From: Microcoleus sp. FACHB-672
GTDB lineage: Bacteria; Cyanobacteriota; Cyanobacteriia; Cyanobacteriales; Oscillatoriaceae
DNA: 64,000 bases
Direction: 5' to 3'
NCBI RefSeq assembly: GCF_014695725.1
Contig: NZ_JACJOU010000023.1
Span: 1 to 64,000 of the forward strand
Below, in pieces: positions 9,410 to 17,916 of the stretch. The notes beneath the pieces are model-generated. The model was not told the origin of the DNA. It saw only the letters and a list, made by a program, of their open reading frames with translations, and made no database searches. Numbering within the stretch: position 1 is the stretch's first letter; each line of letters begins with the position of its first letter. The position numbers and the translations under genes are program-made.

Positions 9410-10603
9410 ATGAATGAACAACCCGCACGCATTTGCATTCTCGGTGGAGGCTTTGGAGGTCTCTACACAGCGCTGCGTTTGAGTGAGCTTCCCTGGAATA
9501 AACTCGAGAAACCCGAAATTGTTCTGGTCGATCGTAACGACCGCTTTTTATTCTCGCCCCTGCTGTACGAACTCCTTACCGGCGAGTTGCAAACCTGGGA
9601 AATTGCCCCACCTTTTGAAGAAATTTTGGCGAACACCGGCATTCGCTTTCATCAAGGAGCGGCAGCTGGAATTGATGTAGACTCCAAGCTGGTACAGCTT
9701 CAAGATGGCCATGATTTCTCCTATGACCGGCTCGTCTTGGCAATGGGGGGTGAAACGCCCCTTGACATGGTGCCGGGAGCTGAAAATTACGCCTTCCCGT
9801 TCCGGACAGTCACGGATGCCTATCGCTTGGAAGAACGCTTGCGAATTTTGGAAGCATCAGACAAAGAGAAAATTCGCATCGTTATTGTAGGTGCCGGTTA
9901 CAGTGGCGTTGAGTTGGCTTGCAAACTGGCAGACCGGCTTTCAACTCGCGGACGCCTGCGGCTGGTTGAACAAGGTGATATGATTCTGCGAACCTCGGCT
10001 GACTTTAATCGTGAGGCAGCCAGCAAGGCGCTAGAGGAACGGGGAGTGTGGCTTGATATGGAAACCGCAGTGGAATCCATCGGGCCAGAAACGATCTCCC
10101 TGGTGTATAAAGGACAGGTAGACACGATCCCAACAGATTTGGTGCTGTGGACGGTGGGAACCCAAGTTGCGCCGGTGGTGAAATCGCTTCCCCTCAAGCA
10201 AAATCACCGGGGTCAACTCGCTGCACTGCAGACCCTGCAAGCAGTTGACCACCCAGAAATTTTTGTTTTAGGAGATTTGGCCGATTGCAATGACGCAACA
10301 GGTCAGCAGGTGCCGGCAACCGCCCAGGCAGCCTTACAGCAAGCTGATTATGCCGGCTGGAATCTTTGGGCATCCCTCACAGGCCGGCCTTTGTTGCCGT
10401 TCCGCTATCAGGCAACCGGGGAAATGATGACGTTAGGCGTTGACAACGCGACCCTTAGCGGTTTAGGTATCAAACTTAATGGCCCCGCCGCCCATCTTGT
10501 CCGCCGTCTAACTTATCTCTACCGGCTGCCCACATTAGAACATCAGTTGAGAGTCGGTTTCAACTGGATTGCTCAACCGTTGCGGGAAATACTTTCTAAA
10601 TAG
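9410..10603 (+). CDS. ndbB: Type II NAD(P)H dehydrogenase, NdbB/NDC1-like
   Basis: 397 residues; single-subunit, FAD-dependent quinone reductase. The N-terminal FAD-binding fold is ICILGGGFGGLYTALRL; a second Rossmann motif, IVIVGAGYSGVELA, binds NAD(P)H; a third is the FAD ribityl region IFVLGDLADCND. DRNDRFLFSPLLYELLTGELQTWEIAPPF resembles the plant NDC1 and Synechocystis Slr1743 subgroup. That subgroup reduces demethylphylloquinone in vitamin K1 synthesis as well as plastoquinone, so the symbol rests on subgroup similarity. The ATG at 9410 is chosen because the longer frame from 9353 adds residues with no counterpart in the family. An alternative is another NDH-2 paralogue (NdbA/NdbC). Confidence 0.82.
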   Translation: MNEQPARICILGGGFGGLYTALRLSELPWNKLEKPEIVLVDRNDRFLFSPLLYELLTGELQTWEIAPPFEEILANTGIRFHQGAAAGIDVDSKLVQLQDGHDFSYDRLVLAMGGETPLDMVPGAENYAFPFRTVTDAYRLEERLRILEASDKEKIRIVIVGAGYSGVELACKLADRLSTRGRLRLVEQGDMILRTSADFNREAASKALEERGVWLDMETAVESIGPETISLVYKGQVDTIPTDLVLWTVGTQVAPVVKSLPLKQNHRGQLAALQTLQAVDHPEIFVLGDLADCNDATGQQVPATAQAALQQADYAGWNLWASLTGRPLLPFRYQATGEMMTLGVDNATLSGLGIKLNGPAAHLVRRLTYLYRLPTLEHQLRVGFNWIAQPLREILSK

Positions 10604-10658
10604 AGAGACTAGGGGTAGTTTCACTCCGCCCACAGAACCCATAAAATTGATCTCAACG

Positions 10659-10705
10659 TGCGTCATTAACAACAAGTTGTCATTCAACCTGTCGTCAATG
10701 ACGCA
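10659..10705. repeat. Short inverted repeat with GTCATT/GTCGTCAATGAC words
   Basis: TGCGTCATT (10659-10667) is the exact reverse complement of AATGACGCA (10697-10705). Between them are further GTCATT and GTCGTC words at regular spacing. It lies between ndbB and the HAD gene. The pattern resembles TnsB-site arrays at ends of cyanobacterial Tn7-like elements, but no transposition gene is nearby. It may equally be a transcript hairpin. Confidence 0.5.
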
Positions 10706-10741
10706 AAGACCGTTGAAATTATTTTGATAGGGCAACGATCA

Positions 10742-11395
10742 ATGACAAATAATCAGGGACGCCCCAAAGTTATTTTTTTAGATGCAGTTGGCACTTTATT
10801 TGGCGTGCGGGGAAGTGTAGGTGAAGTCTATGGAGAAATCGCCAGCCGGTTTAATGTTAAAGTTTCACCGGAGTTAATCAATCAATCGTTTTATAAAAGT
10901 TTTAAAGCATCAACACCGGCAGCGTTTCCAGGGGCTACGCCGGCACAGATTCCAGAAAGAGAATTTGAGTGGTGGAAAGCGATAGCCGGTCAAACTTTCA
11001 AAACAGCCGGTGTCTTCTATCAGTTTTCAGATTTTGATGCCTTCTTTACTGAAGCCTTCGCTTATTTTGCCACTGATCAAGCTTGGTTTATCTATCCTGA
11101 TGTCTTGCCGGCACTTGAATCTTGGCATCAGAAAAAAATTGAACTAGGAATTATATCAAACTTCGATTCACGCCTGCACGCAGTTTTAAAAGCACTAAAT
11201 TTGGCGGATTTTTTCACATCTGTTACAATTTCAACAGAAGTCGGTGCGGCAAAACCAAATTCTCAAATATTTATTGCCGGTTTGCAAAAACATAACTGCT
11301 CTGCTGAGACTGCTTGGCACATAGGCGACAGTTTTAAGGAAGATTATCAAGGCGCTAAAGCTGTCGGAATGCAAGGCATTTGGGTAAAGCGATAA
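10742..11395 (+). CDS. HAD-superfamily (subfamily IA) hydrolase
   Basis: 217 residues. HAD motif I is VIFLDAVGTLFG (the first Asp is the nucleophile, the second position is Ala, not the usual Asp). Motif II is LGIISNFDSR, motif III the Lys in GAAKPNSQIF, and motif IV is HIGDSFKEDYQGAKAVG. The helical cap lies between. The DAVGTL form occurs in the HDHD3-like group. Motif I lacks the second Asp, so phosphatase activity may be altered or another base may be used. The ATG at 10742 is preferred over a TTG six codons upstream. Substrate unknown. Confidence 0.85.
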   Translation: MTNNQGRPKVIFLDAVGTLFGVRGSVGEVYGEIASRFNVKVSPELINQSFYKSFKASTPAAFPGATPAQIPEREFEWWKAIAGQTFKTAGVFYQFSDFDAFFTEAFAYFATDQAWFIYPDVLPALESWHQKKIELGIISNFDSRLHAVLKALNLADFFTSVTISTEVGAAKPNSQIFIAGLQKHNCSAETAWHIGDSFKEDYQGAKAVGMQGIWVKR

Positions 11396-11497
11396 CCAGC
11401 TGTTAGATTCCCTCACTAAAAAAGCCAAAATTAGAATATTTGGTAATAAAAATTATCGCCTACATCTCATTACACTTCTTGTTTAACCTAGCCGATA

Positions 11498-11569
11498 GCC
11501 GATCAACTATCTGTGTTTATTGCCGATCAACTATCTGTGTTTATTGCCGATCAACTATCTGTGTTTATT
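11498..11569. repeat. Three tandem copies of a 24-bp unit
   Basis: Three exact copies (11498-11521, 11522-11545, 11546-11569) of a unit beginning GCCGATCAACTATCTG. They lie in the 260-bp spacer before the GFA-like gene. A small open frame (11440-11640) spans the repeats and would encode a repeated RSTICVYC, but it has no ribosome site or family, so I treat it as non-coding. Confidence 0.9.
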
Positions 11570-11655
11570 CTGGTTTTAAATTCTTATTTTTTAAACATAA
11601 CAAATTTATTAAAATCTTGAATACATCCTTTCTTGAATAGATTGACAGGAGAAAC

Positions 11656-12045
11656 ATGAACGAACCCATTACTTATGAAGGTGGGTGCCACTGTGGGGCA
11701 GTAAGATTTCAAGTAAAAGTTGAAAAACATGAAGCCACAGATTGTAACTGCTCAATTTGCACAAAAAAAGGCTTCTTGCATCTAATAGTGCCGGCAGAAA
11801 ACTTCACCTTACTACAAGGTGAAAATGAACTAACAACCTACACCTTCAACACCGGCATTGCCAAGCATATTTTCTGCCGAGTCTGTGGAATTCACTCATT
11901 TTACCGGCCCCGTTCCCATCCTGATAGCTTCGATGTCAATGTCCACTGTCTCGATGGTGAAGTAGAGGAACGCTTTCATATCGTGCCTTTTGACGGTCGT
12001 AACTGGGAGCAAAATATCGAACAGTTGCGATCAGACATCCCTTGA
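11656..12045 (+). CDS. GFA/CENP-V family zinc protein
   Basis: 129 residues with the glutathione-dependent formaldehyde-activating (GFA) fold. Zinc ligands are visible as GGCHCGAVRF, CNCSICTKKG and CRVCGIHSFYRPR. The family includes a named formaldehyde-activating enzyme, but most bacterial members have no proven reaction, so only the fold is assigned. An AGGAG ribosome site precedes the ATG by a proper spacing. It is 54 bp upstream of rtcB on the same strand and may share its transcript. Confidence 0.85.
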   Translation: MNEPITYEGGCHCGAVRFQVKVEKHEATDCNCSICTKKGFLHLIVPAENFTLLQGENELTTYTFNTGIAKHIFCRVCGIHSFYRPRSHPDSFDVNVHCLDGEVEERFHIVPFDGRNWEQNIEQLRSDIP

Positions 12046-12099
12046 TGAATTTGTAGTTTTGATGTAGTATATTAGTAGTGCGAAAGGAAAATAACATTC

Positions 12100-13281
12100 A
12101 TGCCCCACGAAAATCTCGAACTTTCAACCCCCAAGCCGGTGCTGTCTTGGGCCGGCCACCCACTAAGCCGTGATGAAGAGAAAATGGCTAAAAACGTGGC
12201 GTCCCTGCCATTTGTGTTTAAGCACGTCTCGCTAATGCCGGATGTTCACCTGGGTAAAGGTGCCTTAGTTGGTTCAGTGGTAGCGACAAAAGACGCATTG
12301 ATCCCCGCCGCTGTGGGGGTTGATATTGGTTGTGGCATGATGGCAGTTCAGACACCATTCACGGCTGATGAGTTGGAAGGTAAACTCAAGAAAATTCGGC
12401 TGGATATTGAAGCAGCAATTCCTGTTGGATTTAATGAGAATAAAAATGTTGAAAAAGCTGTTACCAATTGGCAAGGATGGCGTGATTTCAAAGAACTGCA
12501 TCCAGGAGTGCGGCGCTTGGAAGGAAAAGCCATGAAACAGATGGGTTCTCTGGGTGGCGGCAACCACTTCATTGAAGTTTGTCTTGATACCGAGAACCAT
12601 GTTTGGTTAATGCTGCACTCTGGTTCACGTCACATTGGAAATATGCTGGCGCAAAACCATATTGATACGGCTAAGGAGCTGTTAAAACTGGCAGATAATC
12701 GGTTACCTGATCCGGATTTAGCCTATTTTGTCGCCGGCACTCCTCAGTTTGCCGCTTACTGGCGGGATTTGCAGTGGGCGCAGAACTATGCCCGCTACAA
12801 TCGGGATGTGATGATGAGTCGCTTTGTGCGGATTGTGGAAAAGCATCTTGGCGGCGGTAAGCAGACAAAGCCTTTATTGCAGGTAAATTGCCACCATAAT
12901 TATGCCGAGAAAGAAGTACATTTCGGGGAACAAGTGTATGTCACTCGCAAGGGCGCTGTGCGGGCACAAGAGAATGACTACGGCATTATTCCTGGTTCAA
13001 TGGGTGCGAAATCATTCATCGTTAAAGGCAAAGGAAATAGCGACAGTTACTGTTCTTGTTCCCACGGTGCCGGTCGTTTGATGTCTCGAAATAAGGCGAA
13101 AAACCAATTTAGTGTAGACGATTTGGTGAAACAAACACAAGGCGTTGAATGCCGCAAGGATGGGGGTGTTTTGGATGAAATTCCAGGCGCTTACAAGCCG
13201 ATTGAGCAGGTGATGAAGCAGCAATCGGATCTGGTGGAAGTGGTGGCAACGCTGAAGCAGGTTGTTTGCGTTAAAGGTTAA
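12100..13281 (+). CDS. rtcB: RNA-splicing ligase RtcB
   Basis: 393 residues. RtcB joins 2',3'-cyclic phosphate (or 3'-phosphate) and 5'-OH RNA ends, using GTP and Mn2+, in tRNA splicing or RNA repair. Family signatures visible: LMPDVHLGKGALVGSV, GVDIGCGMMAV (metal-binding Asp/Cys), LGGGNHFIEV, LHSGSRHIG, VNCHHNYAE and the C-terminal CSCSHGAGRLMSR, which carries the guanylated His. No archease gene is adjacent. Length is typical of the shorter bacterial group. Confidence 0.96.
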   Translation: MPHENLELSTPKPVLSWAGHPLSRDEEKMAKNVASLPFVFKHVSLMPDVHLGKGALVGSVVATKDALIPAAVGVDIGCGMMAVQTPFTADELEGKLKKIRLDIEAAIPVGFNENKNVEKAVTNWQGWRDFKELHPGVRRLEGKAMKQMGSLGGGNHFIEVCLDTENHVWLMLHSGSRHIGNMLAQNHIDTAKELLKLADNRLPDPDLAYFVAGTPQFAAYWRDLQWAQNYARYNRDVMMSRFVRIVEKHLGGGKQTKPLLQVNCHHNYAEKEVHFGEQVYVTRKGAVRAQENDYGIIPGSMGAKSFIVKGKGNSDSYCSCSHGAGRLMSRNKAKNQFSVDDLVKQTQGVECRKDGGVLDEIPGAYKPIEQVMKQQSDLVEVVATLKQVVCVKG

Positions 13282-13333
13282 GGCGCAAAGTGAAAAAGCC
13301 GGCTTCTCGATCTGATCTCGTCCCATCAGTAGC

Positions 13334-13413
13334 GGGGGAATCTATTTTCCCCCTCATAGCGAAAGTCCTCTAAAGAAAACTGGAATTTTCCGAGTTCTTT
13401 TTAGAGGACTTTT
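13334..13413 (+). terminator. Two stacked hairpins after rtcB
   Basis: The first hairpin pairs GGGGGAA with TTTCCCCC (about 13334-13354). A second, longer one pairs AAAGTCCTCTAAAGAAAACT (13362-) with its near-complement ending at 13413, followed by a short T run. The gene on the other side (DUF4278) is convergent, so the structure may stop transcripts in both directions. Confidence 0.6.
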
Positions 13414-13478
13414 GCGATTATTGCGAGACTACCAGTTTAGGAAACCGGCAGTTTCAAGTCTGCTTTAGACAAAACTCA

Positions 13479-13892
13479 CTACAGTGAGCAAGTCAACTGT
13501 TGTGATTCTTGTTCCAACATTTGCAGCAGTTGTCGATCTCCACGGGCTTTGGCTGCTTCAATGCGCCGTTCCAGGTTTTGGCAAATATTGGCGCGGTGAA
13601 TTTCGGAGACTTGTGAGACGACGCTATGCGAAGCGTTGCGGGGCGAAACTGCCCACACCGGCGTTTTTTCTACTGGCGCGGCTGAGGCAATGACGCCAGC
13701 ATCCGCAACTTCGCCGGTTTGATAGGCAACACCGCGATATTTCAACGATAAAGCCGGCTGAGGCACGGGAATATGTCTGGGATAGCTGACTGTCCAGGGT
13801 TGTCCCCGATATTTACCCCCAACTTCGCCTTCCATCATGTCAATGGTGGGGGGTTCGTAGTTGTAGCTAGCACCGCGATAAGTGAGTTTCAT
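13479..13892 (-). CDS. DUF4278 domain protein
   Basis: 137 residues. MKLTYRGASYNYEPP, EGEVGGKYRGQPW, YPRHIPVPQP and a second LKYRGVAYQTG are the hallmarks of DUF4278, a small domain found almost only in cyanobacteria and of unknown function. The ATG at 13892 is chosen because the domain begins there and an AAGGA site lies 8 nt upstream; the longer frame to 13949 needs a TTG or an upstream ATG with no such site. The C-terminal half includes a stretch (about 13613-13650) that looks like an inserted palindromic dispersed repeat, followed by a charged helix rich in Arg/Gln. Confidence 0.8.
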   Translation of the reverse strand: MKLTYRGASYNYEPPTIDMMEGEVGGKYRGQPWTVSYPRHIPVPQPALSLKYRGVAYQTGEVADAGVIASAAPVEKTPVWAVSPRNASHSVVSQVSEIHRANICQNLERRIEAAKARGDRQLLQMLEQESQQLTCSL

Positions 13893-14160
13893 ATCGGCAT
13901 TCCTTAACGAATCGTTGTTTCTGGGTTGAGTTGAGAAGTTCATATTCAATAAAAAATTTATTTCTGTATCTTATTTTACCGTTTTTTACCCAAAATCCGC
14001 AAGGTCACGAAAATTTAACATAAATTTGGGTGGTGGGGGGCATCGGGTGCGGTAAAAGGGGGTTTTTGCCCCTATTTTCATGATCCCCCATTCCCCGCCT
14101 ATTCGCTGTGATCGCCTACCCGTCTGTTTGTGACGTGCTACCCCTTGTTGTTGTGACGTG

Positions 14161-14601
14161 CTACCACTTCTTATAAGGCAAAAATTTCCCAGACATCGTG
14201 ATCTTGACACGATCGCCTTTGGGGTCTTCTTCTTTGTCTACGTCGAGGGTGAAATCAATCGCACTCATGATGCCGTCGCCGAATTTCTCATGAATGACCG
14301 ATTTCAGAGGCATTCCGTACACTTGCATAATTTCGTAGAAGCGGTAAATCAGGGGATCGGTGGGAACAACCGGCCCTAACCCTTTGAGAGAGGGTTCAGT
14401 GAGGAGTTGGGCGACACTGGCATCGAGTCCGAGTGCGTCGGTGAGTTGTTTGGCTTCTTCTTCAGAAGCACTTGCTTGCCGGTAGAAAACGGCGGCGATC
14501 CAGACTTCATCGCGTCCAAGAATTTTTTCTAAATCGGCAAAGCTGAGTCCGCTCGCTTTTTTTGCCGCTAAAAGTTTTGAGGTGATGTCTGGGATTTGCA
14601 T
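14161..14601 (-). CDS. cynS: Cyanate hydratase (cyanase)
   Basis: 146 residues. Cyanase converts cyanate and bicarbonate to ammonia and CO2, giving nitrogen and cyanate detoxification. The N-terminal helical DNA-binding-like fold is followed by the catalytic domain. By alignment to the E. coli enzyme the active-site residues are Arg87 and Glu90 ([11 protein letters not shown]) and Ser113 (GIMSAIDF); all are present. The C-terminus FLPYKKW is typical. The 15-bp direct repeat TTGTGACGTGCTACC occurs at 14128-14142 and 14151-14165, the second copy overlapping the stop codon. No cyanate transporter genes flank it here. Confidence 0.97.
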   Translation of the reverse strand: MQIPDITSKLLAAKKASGLSFADLEKILGRDEVWIAAVFYRQASASEEEAKQLTDALGLDASVAQLLTEPSLKGLGPVVPTDPLIYRFYEIMQVYGMPLKSVIHEKFGDGIMSAIDFTLDVDKEEDPKGDRVKITMSGKFLPYKKW

Positions 14602-14973
14602 TGAGTGTTCCTTTGTCTGTGTGATCGTTAAAGATTGCGCGTAATCATCCCAGATTTAGTTAAAGGAGTTGGTAATTTTTGACACCGACACTCTGTTCCC
14701 AGCAATGTACTACCAGATGAACGCTTCGAGAATACACCGGCATTTGAGAAACGCAATTTGAGAGGAGGCGCAGAAAGCTTGCGCCGCTCGACGGTTATGT
14801 ATAAACTGAGTGCCGACGCTCTCAAAAGCCCGGATTGAGGCTCAAGGCTACGACAACACCGGCCTGAAAGTATGCAACCCAGATCCGCACAATCAGAGAA
14901 GGTGGGAGAGAAACATTTCAGGAAGCTGCATCTCCTCTAACATAATGATCGGAAGTTGAGGAAATTAAGTCAG
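14602..14973. other. Intergenic between cynS and the invertase gene
   Basis: A 372-bp divergent spacer carrying the promoters of cynS and the invertase. A GTG-N8-TAC element near 14672-14685 (minus strand) partly fits the NtcA consensus GTA-N8-TAC, but one base is off and no well-placed -10 box is clear. No ORF supported. Confidence 0.5.
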
Positions 14974-16404
14974 ATGGAAGAAGAGGCGTTAAAAATTCTT
15001 GTTGAGTCGCTGATCGAATATGAAGGTCGTTGGATTGGCACACCGGCTGTCTGCAATCCTGATGTAGCGCATCCTGTTCCTGGAGAGGTGCTAAATTACG
15101 ACCAGGTTTTTATTCGTGATTTTGTTCCCGTTGCGCTGCTTTTTTTGGTAAAAAATGATGAGCTGCCGGTTAAACATCATAAACATACAGAGATTCCACT
15201 CAGCGGCAATGAAATTGTTCGCAATTTTCTGGAAGTAACTTTAGAGTTGCATCAGCAAGCCAGACAAAGAAGTTTTACGGGTCTAGCTTTGATGCCGGCC
15301 AGTTTTAAGGTAATTGTTGACAACGGACAGCAACATTTAGAACCAGATTTTGGCGATCGGGCGATTGCTAGGGTAACGCCGGTTGATTCTAGCTTGTGGT
15401 GGATTCTTTTGGTGCGGGCTTATTGTAAGGCGGTTGGAAATCAATCTCTGGCACATCAAGAGGATTTTCAAGAAGGCGTGCGATTAATTCTGGAACTGTG
15501 TTTTTCTGATCGGTTTGATATGGAACCGACGCTGCTTGTTCCAGATGGTGCCTGTATGATTGATCGCCGGCTGGGAATTTATGGGCATCCGCTAGAAATT
15601 CAAGCTTTATTTTACGCCTCTTTGCGAGCAGCTTCTGAACTGTTGCCCGATAATGAAACCAATGAAAAAGTGAGGCAGGCGGTTCAGTTACGCTTGCAAG
15701 CGCTCAAAGAACGAATTCGGATCGATTATTGGTTAGATATTAAGAGTTTGAATGATATCTATCGCTTCAGAGTCGAGCAATATGGGAAAGAAGTGCTTAA
15801 TAAATTCAATCTTTATTCAGATTCGATTCCCTATGAGTGGTTGAGTGAGTGGTTGGAAGAAAAAGGGGGATATTTTGCCGGCAACCTCGGCCCTTCGCAG
15901 TTAGATTGTCGTTTCTTTACGCTGGCAAATTTGATGACGATTCTGTGTTCTCTGGCAACGAAGATGCAGTCGCAAGAGATTATGGAACTCATCTATCAGC
16001 AATGGGATAAACTGCTTGCCCATATGCCGATAAAAATTTGTTATCCGGCTTTGGAAGGTCGAGATTGGGAAATTTTAACCGGCTGCGATCCGAAGAATAA
16101 ACGCTGGTCTTACCACAATGGGGGAAGTTGGCCGGTTTTAACTTGGATGTTGGCGGCGGCTGCTTTGAAAACCGGCAGATACGATGTGTTAAAAAGATTG
16201 AAAGAAGACCTTGTGGTTGTCGGTAAGCGTTTGTTAGCCGAAGATTGGCCAGAATATTATGATGGTGAGGATGGCCGGCTCATTGGAAAAGAAGCAAGAA
16301 AATTCCAAAGTTGGACAATTGCTGGTTTCTTTTTGACACAAGAGTTAATTGACAAACCAGAATTTTTAATGCTAGTCAATTTTGGGTTTGATGAAGATCC
16401 TTAA
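14974..16404 (+). CDS. Alkaline/neutral invertase, glycoside hydrolase family 100
   Basis: 476 residues. GH100 enzymes hydrolyse sucrose to glucose and fructose in the cytoplasm and are found in cyanobacteria and plants. Family features in order: ESLIEYEGRWIGTPA, LNYDQVFIRDFVPVAL (with the catalytic-type Asp), PVDSSLWWILLVRAY, GYGHP-like IYGHPLEIQALFY, YFAGNLGPSQLDCRFF, GCDPKNKRWSYHNGGSWPVLTW and the C-terminal QSWTIAGFFLTQEL. The ATG at 14974 is preferred over a TTG at 14956 because a GAGGA site precedes it. Together with a sugar ABC transporter elsewhere in the window it points to sucrose or compatible-solute metabolism. Confidence 0.93.
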   Translation: MEEEALKILVESLIEYEGRWIGTPAVCNPDVAHPVPGEVLNYDQVFIRDFVPVALLFLVKNDELPVKHHKHTEIPLSGNEIVRNFLEVTLELHQQARQRSFTGLALMPASFKVIVDNGQQHLEPDFGDRAIARVTPVDSSLWWILLVRAYCKAVGNQSLAHQEDFQEGVRLILELCFSDRFDMEPTLLVPDGACMIDRRLGIYGHPLEIQALFYASLRAASELLPDNETNEKVRQAVQLRLQALKERIRIDYWLDIKSLNDIYRFRVEQYGKEVLNKFNLYSDSIPYEWLSEWLEEKGGYFAGNLGPSQLDCRFFTLANLMTILCSLATKMQSQEIMELIYQQWDKLLAHMPIKICYPALEGRDWEILTGCDPKNKRWSYHNGGSWPVLTWMLAAAALKTGRYDVLKRLKEDLVVVGKRLLAEDWPEYYDGEDGRLIGKEARKFQSWTIAGFFLTQELIDKPEFLMLVNFGFDEDP

Positions 16405-16434
16405 GAAGTCATAGTTGCGGTGAAGTTTGCCGGC

Positions 16435-17916
16435 TCATTCATCTGCCGGCATTTCTCGCAAGAAGTAAAAGCAATCATTTTGCCAATCATTTGCTTCTTC
16501 GCGTCCTAAATAGCCGGTTAAGGGTGAAGAAAGCTCGATGAGAACTTCGTGCAATTGTTCTCGATTTAACAGAGGCTCAGGTGGAGTTGAGTATACATAT
16601 CCTCCGTGAAGTTGATTAAACACAACTTTTTGAGCTTGGCTTTTTTCCAAGTAATCTTTTACAAATTTAACGAGGTACACTCGAAGTTTAATTTGTTGGG
16701 AAACCTGCTGAATGTATTTTTCAACTTCACTATCAGATTTGCCTGGTTTGAGATATTCTTTTAGCTTAAACAAATCCACTGAACCGGGATATTTACTTTG
16801 AAGTTTTACTAACTTTTCTAGTGTTTCCGGGTTAATAATTGCCATATTATGCACCTTTGCGGCGTCTTCGAGTTGTGGAGTCGGCTCACCAGGGCCGATA
16901 ATTAATTTTGCTGTTTGCTCAAGTAGTTTTTTGTCGTTTAGGCGTAGCGTTCCCAAATTCAGCAGTTGCACCGCTGTATCATTAGGAATCTTTTTGCCGG
17001 CTTTACACTCGCCAACTAAGGCATAGGGTTTTGAGCAGAATAAATCTAAGCCGCCGGCACCACCTTTATGAGCGTGATCAATCGTGAATCCTATAAATTC
17101 TAGGCTATCACGCACAGCAATTTCAAAGTCTGTGCCGGCTTGATAGTTACTCTTGCCCACATCTTCTTCTTTACTGCGATTACCTAATTGGGCAATGGTA
17201 TCTATCCAAGCTAAATTCGGATCTGGTTGCGCTTTTGGCGAAGCTTCAGACCAACCCAAAAAGATTTTGATTTCTTGATCAAGTGCTTTGGCTGCTGGAT
17301 TACTCAGAGACATCTGCTCTACTTGAGCCTGTAAAGCCTCTAAACCGCTATCGGGAACGTCTTCTCCTGCTAATAAAAGCGCTTTCCGTTTATTAAAACT
17401 AACCTCTGAAACGATAGGGGTATCGCTCTCACTGCCCATCGTTATAATATCTTCTGACTGATTAGGCCAGTAGAAATGTCCGGGTTCTGTTGGAATATTA
17501 ACAGTGCAAGGATTCGATAAGCGATAAACGCGCAAAATCAAAAGTTTTAGAACCTTGTACTGCTCAAAGATATGTTCTAAAGCAGTTAAATTCCAAACAG
17601 TTGACTTGGCAATGTTAGGTAAAAGATGCTTTTGGTCTGGATTAATCCGCCATTGAAATTCACAACGCGCCCAGGTTTTAAGCTGGATGGGATGCTTTTC
17701 ATATTGGGCAAATGAACTTCTCGCCTGAGTTAAATATTCAGGTTGGTAGTATTCTTCGAGACTGAGATTATCGGGAAGCTTTTGACTGGGATAAAGCCAG
17801 AATTCCTGATTGTCTGGAATATACTGTCTGAATGGCACAGCAATCAGCTTGCCTAAACTCAGCATTTCCACATCAAAAGCCGGCAGTTGAATCCCCTTAA
17901 TAATCTGAACTGTCAT
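16435..17916 (-). CDS. DUF1802-PD-(D/E)XK nuclease fusion protein
   Basis: 493 residues, last gene of a three-gene minus-strand operon. Residues 1-155 resemble DUF1802: AVPFRQYIPDNQEFWLYPS, KTWARCEFQW, LTALEHIFEQYKVLKLLILR and VYRLSNP. A linker (155-255) follows. Residues about 262-345 form a restriction-endonuclease-like core: Glu265 in FEIAVRDSLEFIGF, Asp291 in GGAGGLDLF, and Glu303-x-Lys305 in ALVGECKAGKK, the expected PD-(D/E)XK metal and catalytic residues. The C-terminal 150 residues are charged and helical with no motif I recognise. The start ATG overlaps the stop of the upstream ATPase gene by four bases (ATGA), implying translational coupling. Likely a nuclease component working with the ATPase. 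No published system is recognised. Confidence 0.72.
   Translation of the reverse strand: MTVQIIKGIQLPAFDVEMLSLGKLIAVPFRQYIPDNQEFWLYPSQKLPDNLSLEEYYQPEYLTQARSSFAQYEKHPIQLKTWARCEFQWRINPDQKHLLPNIAKSTVWNLTALEHIFEQYKVLKLLILRVYRLSNPCTVNIPTEPGHFYWPNQSEDIITMGSESDTPIVSEVSFNKRKALLLAGEDVPDSGLEALQAQVEQMSLSNPAAKALDQEIKIFLGWSEASPKAQPDPNLAWIDTIAQLGNRSKEEDVGKSNYQAGTDFEIAVRDSLEFIGFTIDHAHKGGAGGLDLFCSKPYALVGECKAGKKIPNDTAVQLLNLGTLRLNDKKLLEQTAKLIIGPGEPTPQLEDAAKVHNMAIINPETLEKLVKLQSKYPGSVDLFKLKEYLKPGKSDSEVEKYIQQVSQQIKLRVYLVKFVKDYLEKSQAQKVVFNQLHGGYVYSTPPEPLLNREQLHEVLIELSSPLTGYLGREEANDWQNDCFYFLREMPADE

Noticed and set aside
11440-11640. Small protein with RSTICVYC repeats
   Set aside because: The frame exists only because the 24-bp unit is a multiple of three; no ribosome site or family.
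14672-14685. NtcA site upstream of cynS
   Set aside because: GTG-N8-TAC differs from GTA-N8-TAC at one base, and no -10 box is at the expected distance; such a loose match is common by chance.
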